DNA of 64,000 bases from the NCBI RefSeq assembly GCF_004361815.1, contig NZ_SNWA01000003.1:620001-684000 (forward strand), read 5' to 3'. The notes under the pieces were generated by a model. It searched no databases. It saw nothing but the letters and a program-made list of their open reading frames with translations, and was not told the origin of the DNA. Every line of letters begins with the position of its first letter. The first letter of the stretch is position 1. The position numbers were made by a program, and so were the translations under genes. The DNA comes from Paraburkholderia sp. BL10I2N1. Its GTDB lineage: Bacteria > Pseudomonadota > Gammaproteobacteria > Burkholderiales > Burkholderiaceae. This document shows positions 24,718 through 34,429 of this stretch, in pieces.

Positions 24718-25878
24718 TCAAGCAGCCATCGCACGGGCGTCGGCCTGAATCTGCCGCGCGTAACGATTCAGGTGATACTCCATATTGCCAAACAGCGCAT
24801 CAACGATCAGCACCCGCCGGTAGTGATGACCGACCTTGTACTCATCGGTGATGCCGTAGCCGCCGTGCAACTGGATACCTTGCTGCGAGACGAACTTGCC
24901 GCTGCGGATAGTCTGGGCTTTGCATCCCGACACCTCTACGCTTCGCATTGCGTCGTCGTCGGCGAGCGCACGTAGCGCCCGATGCAGCGTTGCCCTAGCC
25001 TGCATGGCGTCGATCGCCATATCGGCAATCCGGTGCTGGAGCGCCTGAAAACTGCCAATGGGCACGCCGAACTGCTTGCGCGTCTTCAGGTATTCCGACG
25101 TGAGTTCGATTGTGTCGTCGATATCCCCCACGAGCTCCGCGCAACTCGCGACGATGGCTTCGTCGACTGCTAGCTGCAGGCCCAGCAGCGTCTCACCAGG
25201 TATGCCAACCGCTGCGGTTGCTTCAACCGTCACGCCGTCGAGAACCATGTTGGCAGCGGGCGTGCCGTCGAGCAACCTGTATGGCTCGAGCATCACGCCA
25301 GCCTCATACGGATCGACTACGAAGAGCGCCACGCCTGCCTCATCGCGCACGCCACCGGCGACGCGCGCAACGACGATCAAACGATCCGCCACCGGCGCAC
25401 CGACCACTAACGTCTTGCGGCCATCGAGACGCCATCTGCCGCCCGGTATCAGCCGAGCCGTCGTTGACACATGTGACACGGCACCTCGTGCTTCACGCTC
25501 GCTATGCGCGACGGCAATAACAGCTTCGCCCGAAATGATCTCCGCGAGCAACGCATCGCGTTGTCCGCCGCTCGCACAACGTGTAACCAGCGCGGCTGGG
25601 AACACGCCGCACATGACATAAGGCTCCAGCACCAACGCCCGTCCGAGTTGCTCGGCGACCAGCGCGCTCTCTACCGCCGTAAAGCCTGGGCCGCCGAATG
25701 CCTCAGGCACCGCGACCCCGAGCCATCCCATCTCGCCGAACGTGCGCCACATGTCGCGCGAAAAGCCGTCTCCACGAGAAGCCAGTTTGCGTCGATGCTC
25801 GAACGTATAATTTTTTTGCACAAAGCGCTGCACGCTATCCTGCAACATCTGCTGTTCGTCGCTCAGATCGAAGTTCAT
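24718..25878 (-). CDS. Acyl-CoA dehydrogenase, small subunit-like (pair 3)
   Basis: A 386-residue ACAD starting MNFDLSDEQQMLQDS. It shows QFGVPIGSFQALQHRIADM and QLHGGYGITDEYKVGHHY, and ends ALFGNMEYHLNRYARQ without the EGTxEIQ element, like the chains at 4883 and 10212. The larger chain (25961-27172) is immediately upstream. The middle region HSEREARGAVSHVST departs from the usual TEP loop, suggesting reduced flavin or substrate contacts in this subunit. The start is set by homology, with AAAGGACGCAGC before the ATG. Confidence 0.84.
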   Translation of the reverse strand: MNFDLSDEQQMLQDSVQRFVQKNYTFEHRRKLASRGDGFSRDMWRTFGEMGWLGVAVPEAFGGPGFTAVESALVAEQLGRALVLEPYVMCGVFPAALVTRCASGGQRDALLAEIISGEAVIAVAHSEREARGAVSHVSTTARLIPGGRWRLDGRKTLVVGAPVADRLIVVARVAGGVRDEAGVALFVVDPYEAGVMLEPYRLLDGTPAANMVLDGVTVEATAAVGIPGETLLGLQLAVDEAIVASCAELVGDIDDTIELTSEYLKTRKQFGVPIGSFQALQHRIADMAIDAMQARATLHRALRALADDDAMRSVEVSGCKAQTIRSGKFVSQQGIQLHGGYGITDEYKVGHHYRRVLIVDALFGNMEYHLNRYARQIQADARAMAA

Positions 25879-25960
25879 GCTGCGTCCTTTCTTGCCTGCC
25901 AGGGAAGTCATGTCATATCAATGGAACCCGCGCCGTCGGTAATGTCGGCGACCCAGGCCT

Positions 25961-27172
25961 TCACAGCCCGAACAGCGCCTTGGCGATGATGTTCCGCTGG
26001 ATTTCCGCCGTACCGCCGTAAATCGTGCAGGCGCGCCGGTAGAACACCTCAGCCGCGAGACCCGGCGCGTAAGCTGGCCCAACGAAGGTCTGGTCCCGCA
26101 GCTCGCGATCTTCGTTTGGGTCGGCATAGAACACCGCGCCGTAATCGCCGATAACTTCCAACAGCATCTCAGTCAGCTTCTGATGCAACTCGGAGCCGCG
26201 CACCTTGAGCATCGACCCGACGGCCATGCCACCGCTGCGTTCGTCCAGACCCTGATGCAGGATCTTCTGCACCGCCATATCGATGGCGAGCACTTCGAGT
26301 TCGTATTGGGCAAGTCTCGCCGCGAACGTCGGATCTTCGATCACGGGCGTGCCGCCCGTACACTCCCGGATCGCGTAGTGCCGGATCTTGCGCAGATAGC
26401 GCTTCAGCGCCGGGGCTTCCGCGCCAAGGAAAGCGCGCTCATTGAACAGCAGAAACTTCGTGTAGCCCCACCCCTTGTTCTCTTCGCCGATCAGATTCTC
26501 GACCGGAACACGGACGTTGTCGTAAAACACTTCGGCGAGGTGGTTGCAACCGTCAAGTGTCGCAATGGGCCGCACGGTGACGCCGGGCGACTTCATGTCG
26601 AGCAGCAGAAAGGAAATGCCCTTCTGCGGTTTGGCTTCCGGATCGGTCCGCACGAGCACGAAGTTCCACTGACCATAGGTTCCAAAGCTGGTCCAGATCT
26701 TCTGACCGTTGACGATATAGTGATCCCCGTCGCGAACGGCCGTCGTGCGCAGCGACGCAAGGTCTGAACCCGATCCCGGCTCGGAAAAACCCTGAGCCCA
26801 GAACACTTCGCCGCGCTGGATAGGCGGCAGGAAGCGGCGCTTCTGCTCTTCGTTACCGAATTCGCAAATCACCGGCCCGACCAGCGACACCCCGGCCTGG
26901 TTCTGCGCAGGCGTGCCTGCCAGATAACACTCTTCCTCAAAGATATAGCGTTGCGCGGCTGTCCATCCCGTACCGCCGACGTCCTTCGGCCAGTGCGGTA
27001 CTGACCAGCCGCGCGTTTCATGCAGGATGCGGGTCCAGCGCAACGCGTCGTCGTCACCCGCGAGAAAGCCTTGCTGGCCGCGCCAGGCGAGATCAGACGG
27101 CAAATGCGCCTTGAGAAAGTCCTGGACCTCTTTGCGGAAGGCTTTGTCCGCGGGATCGACGTGAAAATCCAT
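25961..27172 (-). CDS. Acyl-CoA dehydrogenase, large subunit-like (pair 3)
   Basis: A 403-residue ACAD starting MDFHVDPADKAFRKEV. It contains QGFSEPGSGSDLASL, QKIWTSFGTYGQW, LDMKSPGVTVRPI and a C-terminal TIYGGTAEIQRNIIAKALFGL, so the active-site elements missing from its small partner are present here. It starts 23 bp after the ligase stop and is followed by the small subunit gene. This is the third large/small pair in the island and is the one co-transcribed with a CoA ligase. It probably performs the first dehydrogenation after activation. Confidence 0.87.
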   Translation of the reverse strand: MDFHVDPADKAFRKEVQDFLKAHLPSDLAWRGQQGFLAGDDDALRWTRILHETRGWSVPHWPKDVGGTGWTAAQRYIFEEECYLAGTPAQNQAGVSLVGPVICEFGNEEQKRRFLPPIQRGEVFWAQGFSEPGSGSDLASLRTTAVRDGDHYIVNGQKIWTSFGTYGQWNFVLVRTDPEAKPQKGISFLLLDMKSPGVTVRPIATLDGCNHLAEVFYDNVRVPVENLIGEENKGWGYTKFLLFNERAFLGAEAPALKRYLRKIRHYAIRECTGGTPVIEDPTFAARLAQYELEVLAIDMAVQKILHQGLDERSGGMAVGSMLKVRGSELHQKLTEMLLEVIGDYGAVFYADPNEDRELRDQTFVGPAYAPGLAAEVFYRRACTIYGGTAEIQRNIIAKALFGL

Positions 27173-27195
27173 CGTGTGGCTTCCTGTGTTTCAGT

Positions 27196-29112
27196 TCATC
27201 GGGTCTGGCTTGCGATGCCCGCAGCACTGGCGCTTCGGGCCACCAGCGTGCGCGCCGTGGGAACCGGTTGATACAGCTCCGCTACTACGTCGCGTCTTCG
27301 CGCAAGGACGTTGGCCTGACTGATCGCCCCTTTCGCGCTCAATTCACCGTTGTCGAGGGTGGGTTGCACGCTTTCCAGCGCAATTCGCATAATTCGGCTC
27401 GAACTACCGCCAGGGCGTATGCCCAATGTGTCGAGGCCGCTCTGGAAGTGCGCGCGCACACCGGCGCTGCCAACGATCCGGTCCACGTCCGGCATCGGCT
27501 CGAGCAGGTCGTCGCATAGTGCGCGACACGCTTCCAGGTCAGGGAAAACGAGAGCAGTGAGAAAATCCCGATCATGACCGGCAATCACGACGTCACGCGC
27601 GTAAGGTGAAAACACGTTCAACGCGACGAGTCTCAGTTCGGCCACATTCACCCAGGTGCCGGAAGACAACTTGAAGTTTTCGGCGAGGCGACCATCGAAG
27701 CGCAGGCCTTTCTCGAGATCCTGCGGATCGATGAACGCGCCGGCATCGCCCGAGCAGAAGTAGCCATCCTCGTCGAAAGATGCGGCAGTCCGTTCGGGAT
27801 CCTTCCAGTAACCCGGCGTCACGCAGTCTCCCGCATAACGAATTTCCAGCTTCGAGCCAACCGGCACGACCTTGACCTTGACGCCCGGCACAGGCAGCCC
27901 CGCAATCGCTTCCCGACGCGGATCCCACGCCGCCGACATCGGCGTCGGACCCGCTTCCGTACCACCAAGCCCGGACATGATCAGCACGCGCTGACCGATT
28001 GTCTTGACGGCAAGGTCGTCGAGTGCGGCCCAGATGTATTCCGGCAAGCTGGCGCCGCCGTAGTAGATCAACGCCAATCTGCTGAAGAAATTCCGCCGCA
28101 GCGTTTCGTCAGCGCGCAAATGCGGAATCAGCGCCGCCAGTCCTTGAGGCGTATTGAGGTAGATAACGGGTGCGATTTCCCGCAATGCCTTGACTGTCGG
28201 ACCAATCTGCTCCGGCGCGGGTTTGCCAGGATCCATGTAGTAGGTCCCGCCGCCGTATACGACCATGCCGAAGTTGTGCGTCCCTCCGAAGGTGTGATGC
28301 CATGGCAACCAGTCCACCAGTACCGGCGGTGCATCCTGAAGAAACGCAAAAGTCTGCGCGACCTGCTGCCGGTTGCTGCACAGCATGCGTTGCGAGTAAA
28401 TCACGCCCTTCGGTGCGCCGGTCGTACCTGACGTGAACATGATCTTGCCGATCGTATCGGGACCGACCTTTTCAAACGCCTCGTCGACTGCGGCGGTAAC
28501 CGGCGTGGCAAGCCAGTCCGAAAAGCGCGAAGCGGTACGTCCTTCTGGCAGCGTGCCGCTCACCAGACATTCGACGTCGCCGAATACTTCGCGCAGCGCG
28601 CGGCCGTAAAGCGCACCGTCGTCCGCAAACACCAGACCTGGCATGCACACCGCTGCGAGATGTCTTAGCTTGGAAAAGTCTTCCGACAACAACGAATAGG
28701 CCGATGTAACAGGCACATAGGGTATGCCGACATGCAACGCCGCCAGCGCCAGCAACGCATGTTCAAAACTGCGGTCCGAGAGGATCATCAACGGCCTGGC
28801 GGGCGACAGGCCCAGGGCAAGCAGAGCCTCGCCGAGCGCGCGTGCGCCATCGAGCGCCTGCCGGTACGTCAAATGCTCCCAGCTGGCGCCATCGGCTGTC
28901 CGTCGCGCAAGCAGGGACCGCTCAGGCGCGACCGTGGCCCAATGCACCAGACGCTCAGTAAGCCGCTTAGGGTAAGGATCCAATGTTTCGTCCAGCTCAT
29001 AGACCACACTACCGTCAGGACGCCGCTCGACGATGGCCTTCGTACCGCCAAGGCGAAGCACTCGAAACGGCACATCCATCAAAGGATCGTGTGAAAGCGG
29101 ACCTGCATTCAT
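27196..29112 (-). CDS. AMP-forming acyl-CoA ligase, feruloyl-CoA synthase-like
   Basis: A 638-residue ANL-superfamily enzyme. The P-loop motif is IMFTSGTTGAPKGVIYS; LPWHHTFGGTHNFGM, MSGLGGTEAGPTPMSA (adenine pocket) and FCSGDAG (ribose-binding Asp) follow. The length and C-terminus resemble the feruloyl-CoA synthase branch rather than fatty-acid ligases; the final catalytic Lys region is LDNGELSAKGAISQ. It activates a carboxylic acid with ATP and CoA. Several ATG codons lie at 29121-29112. The one at 29112 has AGGA eight bases upstream and is preferred. It is first in the operon with ACAD pair 3, and site 3 of the shared motif lies 98 bp upstream. Confidence 0.86.
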   Translation of the reverse strand: MNAGPLSHDPLMDVPFRVLRLGGTKAIVERRPDGSVVYELDETLDPYPKRLTERLVHWATVAPERSLLARRTADGASWEHLTYRQALDGARALGEALLALGLSPARPLMILSDRSFEHALLALAALHVGIPYVPVTSAYSLLSEDFSKLRHLAAVCMPGLVFADDGALYGRALREVFGDVECLVSGTLPEGRTASRFSDWLATPVTAAVDEAFEKVGPDTIGKIMFTSGTTGAPKGVIYSQRMLCSNRQQVAQTFAFLQDAPPVLVDWLPWHHTFGGTHNFGMVVYGGGTYYMDPGKPAPEQIGPTVKALREIAPVIYLNTPQGLAALIPHLRADETLRRNFFSRLALIYYGGASLPEYIWAALDDLAVKTIGQRVLIMSGLGGTEAGPTPMSAAWDPRREAIAGLPVPGVKVKVVPVGSKLEIRYAGDCVTPGYWKDPERTAASFDEDGYFCSGDAGAFIDPQDLEKGLRFDGRLAENFKLSSGTWVNVAELRLVALNVFSPYARDVVIAGHDRDFLTALVFPDLEACRALCDDLLEPMPDVDRIVGSAGVRAHFQSGLDTLGIRPGGSSSRIMRIALESVQPTLDNGELSAKGAISQANVLARRRDVVAELYQPVPTARTLVARSASAAGIASQTR

Positions 29113-29209
29113 CTCCATCATCCTGTCGTTAGCTTTTCGCGGTCGTGTATCCACCACGTTGTGCGCCTTTTCCGAACTTCGCCGCAACGGCAAACACGAA
29201 CCAATAAAT

Positions 29210-29232
29210 GAACAACGATCAAAAACAGGAAC
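29210..29232 (+). promoter_or_regulatory. Shared 23-bp operator-like motif, site 3
   Basis: Core GAACAACGATC with GAAC ending 23 bp from the first base. It lies 98 bp upstream of the ligase ATG, inside the 359-bp divergent region 29113-29471, which holds no other gene. The right half of the core is the weakest among the six sites. Confidence 0.5.
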
Positions 29233-29409
29233 AAGAATATCGCGAAATCCAGCATGCGTCCATCCAGCATCACCCGACGTAAGCGTCTACCAGCGCAGCG
29301 CCGGTAGTCTCCGTCAGGCAGACGACAACGGGCATCCCCGTGTGGAGAGCTTCTGGCGCCGCGCTTACAAACCGTCCATGGACATTCGGCCAGAGTTGGA
29401 CTATTTTAT

Positions 29410-29432
29410 GAACATCATTCATATTTTTAAAC
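29410..29432 (+). promoter_or_regulatory. Shared 23-bp operator-like motif, site 4
   Basis: Core GAACATCATTC with AAAC at the far end. The core sits inside a perfect inverted repeat, TATGAA/TTCATA around CATCA (29407-29423). It ends 39 bp before the ketothiolase ATG, a position where a repressor would block the promoter. Confidence 0.7.
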
Positions 29433-29471
29433 GATGACGTTTGTTGTTACCCACCTGTTCGGGAGAGCGGA

Positions 29472-30653
29472 ATGCAGAGAGAAGTCGTAATTGCAAGCAG
29501 CGTTCGTACTGCGATCGGCGATTTCGGAGGCGCGCTGGCCTCTGTCGCGCCTACCCAACTCGGCGCGACTGTCGTCCGTGAAGCACTCTCGCGAGCGCAC
29601 GTGGAGGGCGACGCGGTCGGCCACGTCGTGTTCGGCAACGTTATCCATACCGACCCGAGGGACATGTATCTCGCGCGGGTCGCGGCACTCGAAGGCGGGG
29701 TCAGCACGGACGCGCCGGCGCTGACGCTGAACCGCCTGTGCGGCTCGGGTCTGCAGGCGATCATCTCGGCCGCGCAGGCGATCTGGCTTGGTGACACGGA
29801 CATCGCGATCGGCGGCGGTGCGGAAAACATGACGCGCGCGGCCTATCTCGCGACCGGCGCGCGCTGGGGTGCGCGCATGGGCGACATCCGGTTGATCGAC
29901 ATGATGGTCGGTGCACTGACCGATCCCTTTAGCGCGTGCCACATGGGAGTCACTGCCGAGAATGTTGCGGCAAAATACGGCGTCACCCGCGACGACCAGG
30001 ACGCACTTGCCGTGGAGTCGCATCGCCGCGCTGGACGGGCCGTCGAAGCCGGGTATTTCAAGGAGCAAATTGTTCCAGTCGCGGTGCACTCCAGGCAAGG
30101 GACGACAATGTTCGAACTCGACGAACACATTCGCCCTACGACTACCGTCGACGAACTGGCCAAGCTGCGTCCGGCGTTTCAGAAGGACGGCACCGTCACG
30201 GCCGGCAACGCGTCAGGCCTCAACGACGGCGCCGCCGCCGTGCTGCTGATGGAGCGAAGCGCGGCCGAGGCTCGCGGTATCCGCCCGCTGGCGCGACTGG
30301 TTGCTTACGCTCATGCCGGCGTGGATCCGCAGTACATGGGCGTGGGTCCTGTGCCGGCGACCCGGAAGGTACTGAAACGGGCAGGACTTGCCGTGGCGGA
30401 CCTCGACGTCATCGAAGCCAACGAAGCGTTCGCCGCACAGGCATGTGCCGTCGCAAAGGAACTGGAGTTCGACCCTGCACGGGTCAATCCGAACGGCTCG
30501 GGCATCTCGCTTGGTCACCCCATTGGCGCAACCGGTGCGATGATTACGGTCAAGGCACTCCATGAATTGCAGCGGATCGGTGGCCGCTATGCGCTCGTGA
30601 CGATGTGCATCGGTGGCGGTCAGGGCATCGCGGCCATCTTCGAGCGTATCTAA
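29472..30653 (+). CDS. Beta-ketothiolase (acetyl-CoA acyltransferase)
   Basis: A 393-residue thiolase of the BktB/PhaA type. The nucleophilic Cys is in LNRLCGSGLQA (about residue 90), the catalytic His in GHPIGATGA, and the second Cys in TMCIGGGQG, so all three catalytic residues are present, unlike the thiolase-like protein at 17331. It cleaves 3-ketoacyl-CoA with CoA to release acetyl-CoA or propionyl-CoA. It is transcribed divergently from the ligase operon, with motif site 4 just upstream, and is the only classical thiolase in the island. CGGGAGAG lies upstream of the ATG at 29472. Confidence 0.9.
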   Translation: MQREVVIASSVRTAIGDFGGALASVAPTQLGATVVREALSRAHVEGDAVGHVVFGNVIHTDPRDMYLARVAALEGGVSTDAPALTLNRLCGSGLQAIISAAQAIWLGDTDIAIGGGAENMTRAAYLATGARWGARMGDIRLIDMMVGALTDPFSACHMGVTAENVAAKYGVTRDDQDALAVESHRRAGRAVEAGYFKEQIVPVAVHSRQGTTMFELDEHIRPTTTVDELAKLRPAFQKDGTVTAGNASGLNDGAAAVLLMERSAAEARGIRPLARLVAYAHAGVDPQYMGVGPVPATRKVLKRAGLAVADLDVIEANEAFAAQACAVAKELEFDPARVNPNGSGISLGHPIGATGAMITVKALHELQRIGGRYALVTMCIGGGQGIAAIFERI

Positions 30654-30805
30654 ATCTCAGCGCACGAGGCTGACGACTGTTTAGCGGCGACCACATCCTG
30701 AATGGCAGTACGCCCCTTGCCTAAGGGCACCCTCACTGTTAACCCAACAGCAATCGCAGCGAGAGGCGGCGTTTACCGCCCTCGTTCTGACAACGCCAGC
30801 GGGTG

Positions 30806-31198
30806 TCACTCCCGGACGGTCGCGACCCGTTCGCCCAACACCTCCTTGCAAGCCTTCAGCGCGATACTGACGGCGGGAAAGCCGACATACGGAATCGCAT
30901 GCAAGACGACCTCTTCCAGTTCCTTCTCCGTCAGACCGTTCGCCAGCCCTATACGCACATGGTTACTGAATTCCCAAGGCGTGCGCTGTGCGATCAGCAT
31001 GCCCAGCGTAACCAGGCTTCTCGAACGGCGATCGAGGCCAGGTCGCGCCCATGCATCGCCAAACGCATTTTCAAGGGCAAGCGACGCTGCGTCGGCAGCG
31101 AATCCGCCGGATGCGGCAGCTGCATCCATTGCCCCCAAAAACTCGTCGCCCAACATTTCGCGAACAACCTGACGCCCCTTTTCTCGACTCTCTGACAC
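30806..31198 (-). CDS. Carboxymuconolactone decarboxylase family protein
   Basis: A 130-residue all-helical protein with the CMD domain: ARPGLDRRSRSLVTLGML near residue 55 and FSNHVRIGLANGLTEKELEEV near 78. It has no CxxC pair, so it belongs with PcaC-like CMD proteins rather than AhpD peroxidase-type proteins. GTG 31198 is preferred because AAGGAG stands six bases before it and relatives start there; an ATG at 31219 is also in frame. It lies 45 bp downstream of the NMO-like gene. The reaction is unknown, and decarboxylation or simple ligand binding are both possible. A 152-bp gap to the thiolase stop holds nothing clear. Confidence 0.8.
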   Translation of the reverse strand: MSESREKGRQVVREMLGDEFLGAMDAAAASGGFAADAASLALENAFGDAWARPGLDRRSRSLVTLGMLIAQRTPWEFSNHVRIGLANGLTEKELEEVVLHAIPYVGFPAVSIALKACKEVLGERVATVRE

Positions 31199-31243
31199 GG
31201 TCTGCTCCTTGTTCGTCATCGACAACTGCACTCAAATCGTCAT

Positions 31244-32248
<1,005 letters not shown>

Positions 32249-32321
32249 CTACCCTCCATGAAGCAATGCATTGCTCGTGCACAACTGCAATCGACAAAAG
32301 GAAGTCGTTGGGATGGCCATC

Positions 32322-32349
32322 CAACATCGTTCCTATTTACGAACGATGT
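32322..32349 (+). promoter_or_regulatory. Shared operator-like motif, site 5, with perfect inverted repeat
   Basis: CAACATCGTTC starts the 23-bp motif, with GAAC at its far end (32344). Within it, ACATCGTTC (32324-32332) and GAACGATGT (32341-32349) form a perfect 9-bp inverted repeat with an 8-nt spacer. It lies between the divergent NMO-like gene and folE and could control either or both. The rest of the region to 32482 is AT-richer, as expected for promoters. Confidence 0.7.
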
Positions 32350-32482
32350 ACAATTATATACACTTTACCATGTCTCACCAATATTCACCATGTCGCGACC
32401 CGGAGGCCAAATAGGCGTTTCGCGTGGGGAGTGCCGATCAGGTGCGGGAACGTAAGGCAGTGCACGGCTTTCAGGAGGCCTA

Positions 32483-33115
32483 GTGAACAAGCGTGACGGA
32501 AATGGCAACCTGTCCATCTCGGCCAGGCCCTCGCAGGCCGAGGCGGAAGAGGCAGTTCGAACCCTCATTAGATGGGCTGGAGACGACCCGCTTCGTGAGG
32601 GACTCGTGGAGACGCCAGGACGAGTCGCGCGAGCCTATACTGAGTTTTTTTCGGGCTATCTGTCAGATCCCATGCAGATTCTCGCCACGACGTTCTCCGA
32701 GGTCGATGGTTATGACGAGATGGTCGTGTTGAAGGACATCCGCTTCGAAAGCTATTGTGAGCATCATATGGTGCCGATCATTGGGCGCGCCCACGTCGCC
32801 TATCTGCCAGACCATCGGGTGGTGGGTATTTCGAAGCTGGCGCGACTTGTCGATACGTATGCGAAGCGGTTGCAGATCCAGGAGAAGATGACCGTGCAGA
32901 TCGCGGATGCGCTGAATACGGTATTGCAGCCTAAAGGCGTCGGCGTGATTCTGGAAGCGGCGCACCAGTGCATGAGCACGCGCGGTGTACATAAGCCGGG
33001 AACGTCACTCGTCACAAGCAGGATGCTGGGCGCATTCCGGGACGACCCGTCAACCCGTAGGGAATTCCTGTCGATCATTGGCAACGGCACTACCGCACCG
33101 CTACCCAATACCTGA
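32483..33115 (+). CDS. folE: GTP cyclohydrolase I
   Basis: A 210-residue GTP cyclohydrolase I. The zinc ligands are visible in [14 protein letters not shown] (Cys and His) and [15 protein letters not shown] (Cys). [19 protein letters not shown] and [20 protein letters not shown] are the standard family segments. It converts GTP to 7,8-dihydroneopterin triphosphate, the first step of folate and pterin synthesis. AGGAGGCCTAGTG places a near-ideal ribosome-binding site; the exact start codon is a GTG at 32483. A housekeeping gene in a catabolic island is odd. It may be a second, conditionally used copy. Confidence 0.92.
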   Translation: MNKRDGNGNLSISARPSQAEAEEAVRTLIRWAGDDPLREGLVETPGRVARAYTEFFSGYLSDPMQILATTFSEVDGYDEMVVLKDIRFESYCEHHMVPIIGRAHVAYLPDHRVVGISKLARLVDTYAKRLQIQEKMTVQIADALNTVLQPKGVGVILEAAHQCMSTRGVHKPGTSLVTSRMLGAFRDDPSTRREFLSIIGNGTTAPLPNT

Positions 33116-33121
33116 AACCGC

Positions 33122-33167
33122 GCGAGCATTTGGCCACCGGGCGCGATGCACCTCTGGCAATGCTCGC
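33122..33167. terminator. Long hairpin after folE
   Basis: GCGAGCATT (33122-33130) pairs with AATGCTCGC (33159-33167). The pairing continues inward as GCCA/TGGC after a 2-nt bulge, giving 13 pairs. It lies between folE and a convergent small gene ending at 33178. There is no T-run on either strand, so it may act as a 3'-end stabiliser rather than a classical intrinsic terminator. Confidence 0.5.
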
Positions 33168-33177
33168 CGACATGCAT

Positions 33178-33363
33178 TCAGGGCAGCATGCGCAGATGTC
33201 CGCCGGTCAACGCTGTCATCGTAATGCAACTGCCCTGATAGTACACGCAGGGTTCCGCAGACATCTGGCTGCTCGCTACTTTCTGCGCGCCCCATGTCGC
33301 ACCAAGTGCTGCCGCTACGCCTACTGCGCCAAGCATTCCGATCAATCGCGCACGTCGTTTCAT
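33178..33363 (-). CDS. Small exported protein, unknown function
   Basis: A 61-residue protein, MKRRARLIGMLGAVGVAA onward, with a positively charged start and one hydrophobic segment (about residues 7-26) followed by a short polar tail with two Cys (CVYYQGSC). This suggests a signal peptide or membrane anchor with a small, possibly disulfide-bonded periplasmic part. TAGGAG nine bases before the ATG supports translation. No family recognised. It stands alone, convergent to folE, with 186 bp upstream that holds no other gene. Confidence 0.55.
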   Translation of the reverse strand: MKRRARLIGMLGAVGVAAALGATWGAQKVASSQMSAEPCVYYQGSCITMTALTGGHLRMLP

Positions 33364-33549
33364 CGCTGTCTACTCCTACGCGGGATACCCGAAAGCCGCG
33401 GACTCTATATGTGACTCGCTGAACGCTCGGGAAAGACTACAACTGTGTCAGTTCGACATCTGGCTAAGGGACGATATAAGTCGATCAGGCCCATGTCGGT
33501 CTTCGCGAAGCGGCGCGCGAGGGGGCCTGAATCGTGCCTGTTGAGAGCG

Positions 33550-34113
33550 CTAATTTTCCTCGCTGCATTCCTGCAGACAGCCTGGCTCCCGCGTCTTTAG
33601 CGGCCGGTCGAATGACACATCGCTGCTATCACGTGTGCTTTTACCATTGCCCATCAGCAGCGTGCGCCAGGCAGTGGGCACGTCGGCTGGCGTCAGCTCG
33701 TCGATTGCCTCAGATATGCAAACGCGGGCGGCAATCGCCCATATTCCATCGCGCCTCTCAAAGCGGTCTATGTAGCGACCTACCGCGAGCGTGTCGGGTT
33801 TGGTGCGATTCTCACCGAAGAAGAGCCAGTATGTTTCCGTATGGGCGACGTCGCCATGTAGATCGACGCTGTGGTTGAACACCATGTGATGGTGTGACAA
33901 CTGATGCTCCCGGTGGTAACCGAAGGCCCAGTCGACAAATTCCTCTGGATTCCCAACAAACGCCCCGTGGTCGTCAATTGCATCGGGATGATATGCCGAC
34001 AGGGTCAACTTTCGATCCATACGGTCAACGCCGCGGCAGTAGCGGTGGACGCAATCCAGAATCGCCTGTCTGTCCAGCAATTCCTCCAAGCTTCTCTCCA
34101 GTTCCGGTTTCAT
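33550..34113 (-). CDS. NTF2-like (SnoaL-type) protein
   Basis: A 187-residue protein with an alpha+beta cone-fold pattern: LLDRQAILDCVHRYCRGVDRMD (first helix, about residue 12), LSAYHPDAIDDHGAFVGN, HHHMVFNHSVDLHGDVAHTETYW and GRYIDRFERRDGIWAIAARV. These are typical of SnoaL_4/NTF2-like proteins, which include dehydratases, isomerases and ring-hydroxylating dioxygenase beta-like proteins. A catalytic function cannot be assigned, although the Asp-Asp-His near residue 50 could be functional. It starts at 34113 with GGGAG just upstream, 10 bp after the stop of the membrane protein at 34124, so it is the last gene of a three-gene operon. Confidence 0.75.
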   Translation of the reverse strand: MKPELERSLEELLDRQAILDCVHRYCRGVDRMDRKLTLSAYHPDAIDDHGAFVGNPEEFVDWAFGYHREHQLSHHHMVFNHSVDLHGDVAHTETYWLFFGENRTKPDTLAVGRYIDRFERRDGIWAIAARVCISEAIDELTPADVPTAWRTLLMGNGKSTRDSSDVSFDRPLKTREPGCLQECSEEN

Positions 34114-34123
34114 GGTCTCCCGC

Positions 34124-34429
34124 TCAATTGAGGACAGCGACAAAGAATACGATCGCGCCGATCAGCGCACCGAGAAAGCAATAACCCTCGTTCTGCCCCT
34201 CCTCGGCACTGTGTCCGCGTCGAACAATACAACTGGCCACGCCGAAAAATGCTGCCCCGCCCAGCACGACGAAAATCATCACGACGTCGAAGATCGCCGA
34301 GCGGCCCAGTTCCTCCATCCGCCATTCCCGCGCCAGTAGATAGACGACCATCGCAAGGATCGACAGCAGCAGGAGCGGAAGCATGATCCGCCGCTCGTCG
34401 CCTGAAAGTTTGTGTGTCAGGCGGCTCAT
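34124..34429 (-). CDS. Small membrane protein, three predicted helices
   Basis: A 101-residue protein with hydrophobic segments at about 17-34 (MLPLLLLSILAMVVYLL), 45-69 and 82-101. The first is preceded by a charged SGDERRI stretch and the second followed by VRRGHSAEEGQ, suggesting the loops' sides. GAGGGAG is seven bases before the ATG. The ATG overlaps the stop of the upstream small gene as ATGA, so translation is coupled. No family recognised. It sits between that gene and the NTF2-like gene. Confidence 0.6.
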   Translation of the reverse strand: MSRLTHKLSGDERRIMLPLLLLSILAMVVYLLAREWRMEELGRSAIFDVVMIFVVLGGAAFFGVASCIVRRGHSAEEGQNEGYCFLGALIGAIVFFVAVLN

